Shown piece by piece: positions 61,695-64,000 of a stretch of 64,000 nucleotides of DNA. A program made the translations under genes and the position numbers. The notes under the pieces are model-generated. The model was not told the DNA's origin. It made no database searches and saw only the letters and a list, made by a program, of their open reading frames with translations. Numbering within the stretch: the first letter of the stretch is position 1; the number at the start of each line of letters is the position of its first letter. Source of the DNA: JAKAXG01 sp035702985 (GTDB lineage Bacteria > Actinomycetota > Acidimicrobiia > Acidimicrobiales > Palsa-688); the NCBI GenBank assembly GCA_035702985.1, contig DASSZD010000067.1, positions 1-64,000 of the forward strand. The letters run 5' to 3'.

Positions 61695-62288
61695 TCAGGG
61701 GAACAGCCGGGTGGCGGCCCAGCCGTCGGCCTGGCGCCGGTACAGGACCCGGTCGTGGAGCCGGTAGGCGCCCTGCTGCCAGAACTCCACCTCCTCCGGC
61801 TCGACCCGCCAGCCCCCCCACCACGGCGGGCGGGGTACGGGAGACCCGTCGAAGCGGTCCTCCATCATGGCCACCCGGGCCTCCAGGTCGGCCCGGCTGG
61901 CCACCGGCCGGCTCTGATCCGACGCCCACGCCCCGATCTGCGAGCCCCGCGGCCGGGTGGCGAAGTAGGCGTCGGACTCGCCGTCTCCCACCGGGACCAC
62001 CGGGCCGCGCACCCGGACCTGGCGGTCGACGGTGAGCCAGCGGAACGCCAGCGCGGCGAACGGGTTGGCGGCCATCTCCTGGCCTTTGCGGCTGGCCCCG
62101 TTGGTGTAGAACACGAACCCCCGCCGGTCGACGCCCCGCAGCAGCACGAAGCGGACCGACGGCCGGCCGTCGGTCCCGCTGGTGGCCAGGGCCATGGCCT
62201 CCGGTTCGGGCTGGCCGGCCTCCCGGGCGGCGGCGAACCACGCCGAGAACTGCTCGACCGGGTCGGCGGCCAGCTCCTCAGGTCCCAC
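61695..62288 (-). CDS. pdxH: Pyridoxamine 5'-phosphate oxidase
   Basis: FMN enzyme that makes pyridoxal 5'-phosphate. The motifs are VRFVLLRGVDRRGFVFYTN, KGQEMAANPFAALAFRWL, RGSQIGAWASDQSRPVASR and the C-terminal WRVEPEEVEFWQQGAYRLHDR, with the final ARG.LFP signature as WAATRLFP. The most likely start is GTG 62288 (197 residues); a CTG overlapping the pyrE stop at 62312 is the alternative. Closely linked to pyrE upstream. Confidence 0.94.
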   Translation of the reverse strand: MGPEELAADPVEQFSAWFAAAREAGQPEPEAMALATSGTDGRPSVRFVLLRGVDRRGFVFYTNGASRKGQEMAANPFAALAFRWLTVDRQVRVRGPVVPVGDGESDAYFATRPRGSQIGAWASDQSRPVASRADLEARVAMMEDRFDGSPVPRPPWWGGWRVEPEEVEFWQQGAYRLHDRVLYRRQADGWAATRLFP

Positions 62289-62308
62289 CGGAACGTCGCT
62301 CCCGGCGA

Positions 62309-62860
62309 TCAGAGGGGCTCGATGCCCAGGTCGAACCAGCTCAGGAGCGGCAGCCAGCGGATGCCGGACGCGGCGAAGCGCTCGGCCACCGCCGGGCTGC
62401 GGTCCAGCAGGGCGGTCGCCGCCACTATGTCCACGCCCAGCTCCTGCACCCGCTCCGCCGCCCGCAGCAGCGACGCTCCTGTCGACACCACGTCCTCCAC
62501 CATCACCACCCGGTCGCCGGGCTGGAGCCGGGCCCCCTCCACCCAGGCGCCCCGTCCGTGCCCCTTGGCCTCCTTGCGCACCGAGAACCAGGTGCACCCG
62601 CCGACCACGGCCACCCCGTGGGCCAAGGCGTCGGCGCCCATGGTCGGGCCGCCGACCGAGTCGAACGGCTCACCGACCAGGTCCAGCACCGCCTGGCTGG
62701 CCCGGCGCAGGTCGGCGCCGGCGGCGACGGCGTGCTTGCCGTCCACGTAGTCGTGGCTCCAGCCGCCGGAGCTGAGCTGGAACGGCTCCGGCCGGTGCTC
62801 GTAGCCGGTCCGGCGGACCAGTTCGGCGAGGGACGATCGGTATGCGGGATCGAGCGGCAT
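62309..62860 (-). CDS. pyrE: Orotate phosphoribosyltransferase
   Basis: Makes orotidine monophosphate from orotate and PRPP in pyrimidine synthesis. The 183-residue protein starts MPLDPAYRSSLAEL at 62860; the larger frame is a shadow of the helicase gene. The PRPP-binding motif is VVMVEDVVSTGAS with the flanking VRKEAKGHGRG loop. A TACAAT box lies 9 bases before the ATG. Confidence 0.94.
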   Translation of the reverse strand: MPLDPAYRSSLAELVRRTGYEHRPEPFQLSSGGWSHDYVDGKHAVAAGADLRRASQAVLDLVGEPFDSVGGPTMGADALAHGVAVVGGCTWFSVRKEAKGHGRGAWVEGARLQPGDRVVMVEDVVSTGASLLRAAERVQELGVDIVAATALLDRSPAVAERFAASGIRWLPLLSWFDLGIEPL

Positions 62861-62869
62861 GTCCGGTCG

Positions 62870-62875
62870 ATTGTA
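62870..62875 (-). promoter_or_regulatory. Candidate -10 box of pyrE-pdxH
   Basis: TACAAT on the minus strand, 9 bases before the pyrE ATG, with no ribosome site in between. Confidence 0.45.
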
Positions 62876-62892
62876 GGGAAGCCGGGCGACCG

Positions 62893-64000
62893 TTACGCCG
62901 GGTGGGAGGTGACCTCGGCCAGCGAGGACGGCAGCGGCTCGGAATGGACGATGGTGAGACGCTGCGTGGCCCGGGTGAACGCCACGTACAGAGCCCGCAT
63001 CCCCTGGGGCGAGTCGGCCGCCATCCGGCCCGGCTCCACCACCGTGACCGAGTCGAACTCCAGGCCCTTGGCGTCCTCGATGGTGAGGACGGTCAGCTGC
63101 TGGTCCAGGGCCTCCCGCCCGGCGGTGCCGAACGGCACCCCGGACCGGCGCAGCGCGTCGAGGACATCGGGCAGCAGCGAGGGCGGCACGATGAGCGCGG
63201 CGGTCCCCTGACGCTGGTCCCTCAGGTCGCCCGTGACGGTGGCCACCACGGACTCCACCAGCTGGCCCGACCGGGGGAAGCCACCGGGACGGGCCGCCGT
63301 GACCACCCGGGGCGGGTGCCCCGAGGCCCGCACCGAGTCGGGGGAACGCATGCCCGGCGCCACCTGCTCGAGGATCCGGGCGGCCAGCTCCATGATCTCG
63401 TGGGGGGTGCGGTAGTTGACCGTCAGCTCGTTGAGCCGCCACTCCCGGCGGGCCGGCAGGTGCTCCACCACCTGGTTCCACGAGGCCGGCGACCACGGGC
63501 CGGTGGCCTGGGCCACGTCGCCCACCACGGTCATGGAACCCGACAGGGACCGCCGGGCCACCATCCGCAGCTGCATGGGGGACAGATCCTGCGTCTCGTC
63601 CACGACCACGTGCCCGTAGGTGCGTATGGCCTCCGGCCGGTCGGGGTGGGCCCGGCGCGGCGTGCCCAGGATGGCCCACGCCTCGTCCAGCAGGGGTATG
63701 TCGGCGTCGGTCCACGCCACCGGCTCGTCGGGGCGGCCCCGCGGCCGGTAGAGCAGGGCCTGCTCGGCCGGGTTCAGGACACCCGCCGAGGCCAGCTCGA
63801 TGAGCGGGCGGGCGCCGAACAGGTCGTGGACGAGCTGCTCGGGGGTCAGTACCGGCCACATGCGGTCCAGGGCCTCGACCATGGCCGGGTCCCGTCTCAG
63901 GGCCCGGCCCAGCTCGTCGGCCGATACCGGCTCGGTCCCGCCCGGCTCGGCGCCGGGGCCGGCTGCGACCCGGCCCCGCCGGGCGTCGTCCTGCTCGGCG
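62893..64000 (-). CDS. HelD/UvrD-like helicase, RNA polymerase-recycling type (5' part outside window)
   Basis: The frame is open from the right window edge to 62893 (369 codons visible). Seen are the Walker B YGHVVVDETQDLSPMQL, motif III-like TVVGDVAQATG, motif IV LTVNYRTPHEIMELA, motif V TIEDAKGLEFDSVTVVEP and motif VI ALYVAFTRATQRL. The insert before Walker B (MWPVLTPEQLVHDLFG, WTDADIPLLDEAW) is typical of HelD/HelR proteins, which release stalled RNA polymerase from DNA, and not of UvrD or Rep. Walker A lies beyond the edge. Confidence 0.85.
   Translation of the reverse strand, partial: AEQDDARRGRVAAGPGAEPGGTEPVSADELGRALRRDPAMVEALDRMWPVLTPEQLVHDLFGARPLIELASAGVLNPAEQALLYRPRGRPDEPVAWTDADIPLLDEAWAILGTPRRAHPDRPEAIRTYGHVVVDETQDLSPMQLRMVARRSLSGSMTVVGDVAQATGPWSPASWNQVVEHLPARREWRLNELTVNYRTPHEIMELAARILEQVAPGMRSPDSVRASGHPPRVVTAARPGGFPRSGQLVESVVATVTGDLRDQRQGTAALIVPPSLLPDVLDALRRSGVPFGTAGREALDQQLTVLTIEDAKGLEFDSVTVVEPGRMAADSPQGMRALYVAFTRATQRLTIVHSEPLPSSLAEVTSHPA

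Overview
The window is about 70% G+C, densely packed and lacks obvious introns of foreign sequence except around 10.4-12.1 kb. The chromosome type is Actinomycetota: the order lysA-hom-thrC-rho-rpmE-(insert)-prfA-prmC-tsaC-atpZ-atpI-atpBEFHAGD is the classic actinobacterial arrangement, the ATP synthase delta subunit has the long actinobacterial form, and MurT/GatD, a DUF3040 protein, a polyphosphate-type glucokinase and a free LigD-type polymerase domain are all present. An uncultured or little-studied lineage such as Acidimicrobiia is my inference, not something proven by the sequence.

Layout. 1-6.7 kb: ATP synthase operon on the minus strand (atpD runs off the left edge). 6.8-9.5 kb: tsaC, prmC, prfA. 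9.5-13.1 kb: four accessory genes, including a secreted protein plus lipoprotein pair preceded by a four-copy dyad-symmetric TGTGAGC array. 13.3-20.3 kb: rpmE, rho, thrC, hom, lysA and a stand-alone receiver protein, then tRNA-Arg(CCG). 20.4-24.2 kb: a two-component system fused as an operon to an ABC exporter. 24.3-31.1 kb: an SDR, a ParA ATPase overlapping a CHAD protein, an acyl-CoA ligase, a VOC protein and serS. 31.2-35.1 kb: glycan genes including a UDP-sulfoquinovose synthase. 35.4-41.5 kb: a MacAB-like export operon with two adaptors and a lipoprotein. 41.5-47.7 kb: polyphosphate-type glucokinase, pncB, gatD-murT, DoxX, LigD-like polymerase.

47.7-55.9 kb is a compact conjugation module: VirD4-like coupling ATPase, VirB4-like ATPase, SCO6880-type protein, VirB6/TrbL-like membrane protein and a small pilin-like protein on the minus strand, with a MobF relaxase (degenerate helicase domain) reading away from them. 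55.9-64 kb: CPBP protease homologue, flippase-like protein, lipoprotein, orphan DNA adenine methylase, sigma-70 factor, MarR regulator, rhodanese, pdxH, pyrE and a HelD-like helicase that leaves the window on the right.

How genes are expressed: cistrons inside operons usually overlap by 4 bases (ATGA, GTGA or TTGA), while many first genes have a TAnnnT box 6-9 bases before the start codon and no Shine-Dalgarno sequence, which suggests widespread leaderless transcription. Several convergent genes share or overlap their stop codons, leaving no room for a hairpin terminator. Function calls rest on reading translated motifs by eye; no database search was possible.
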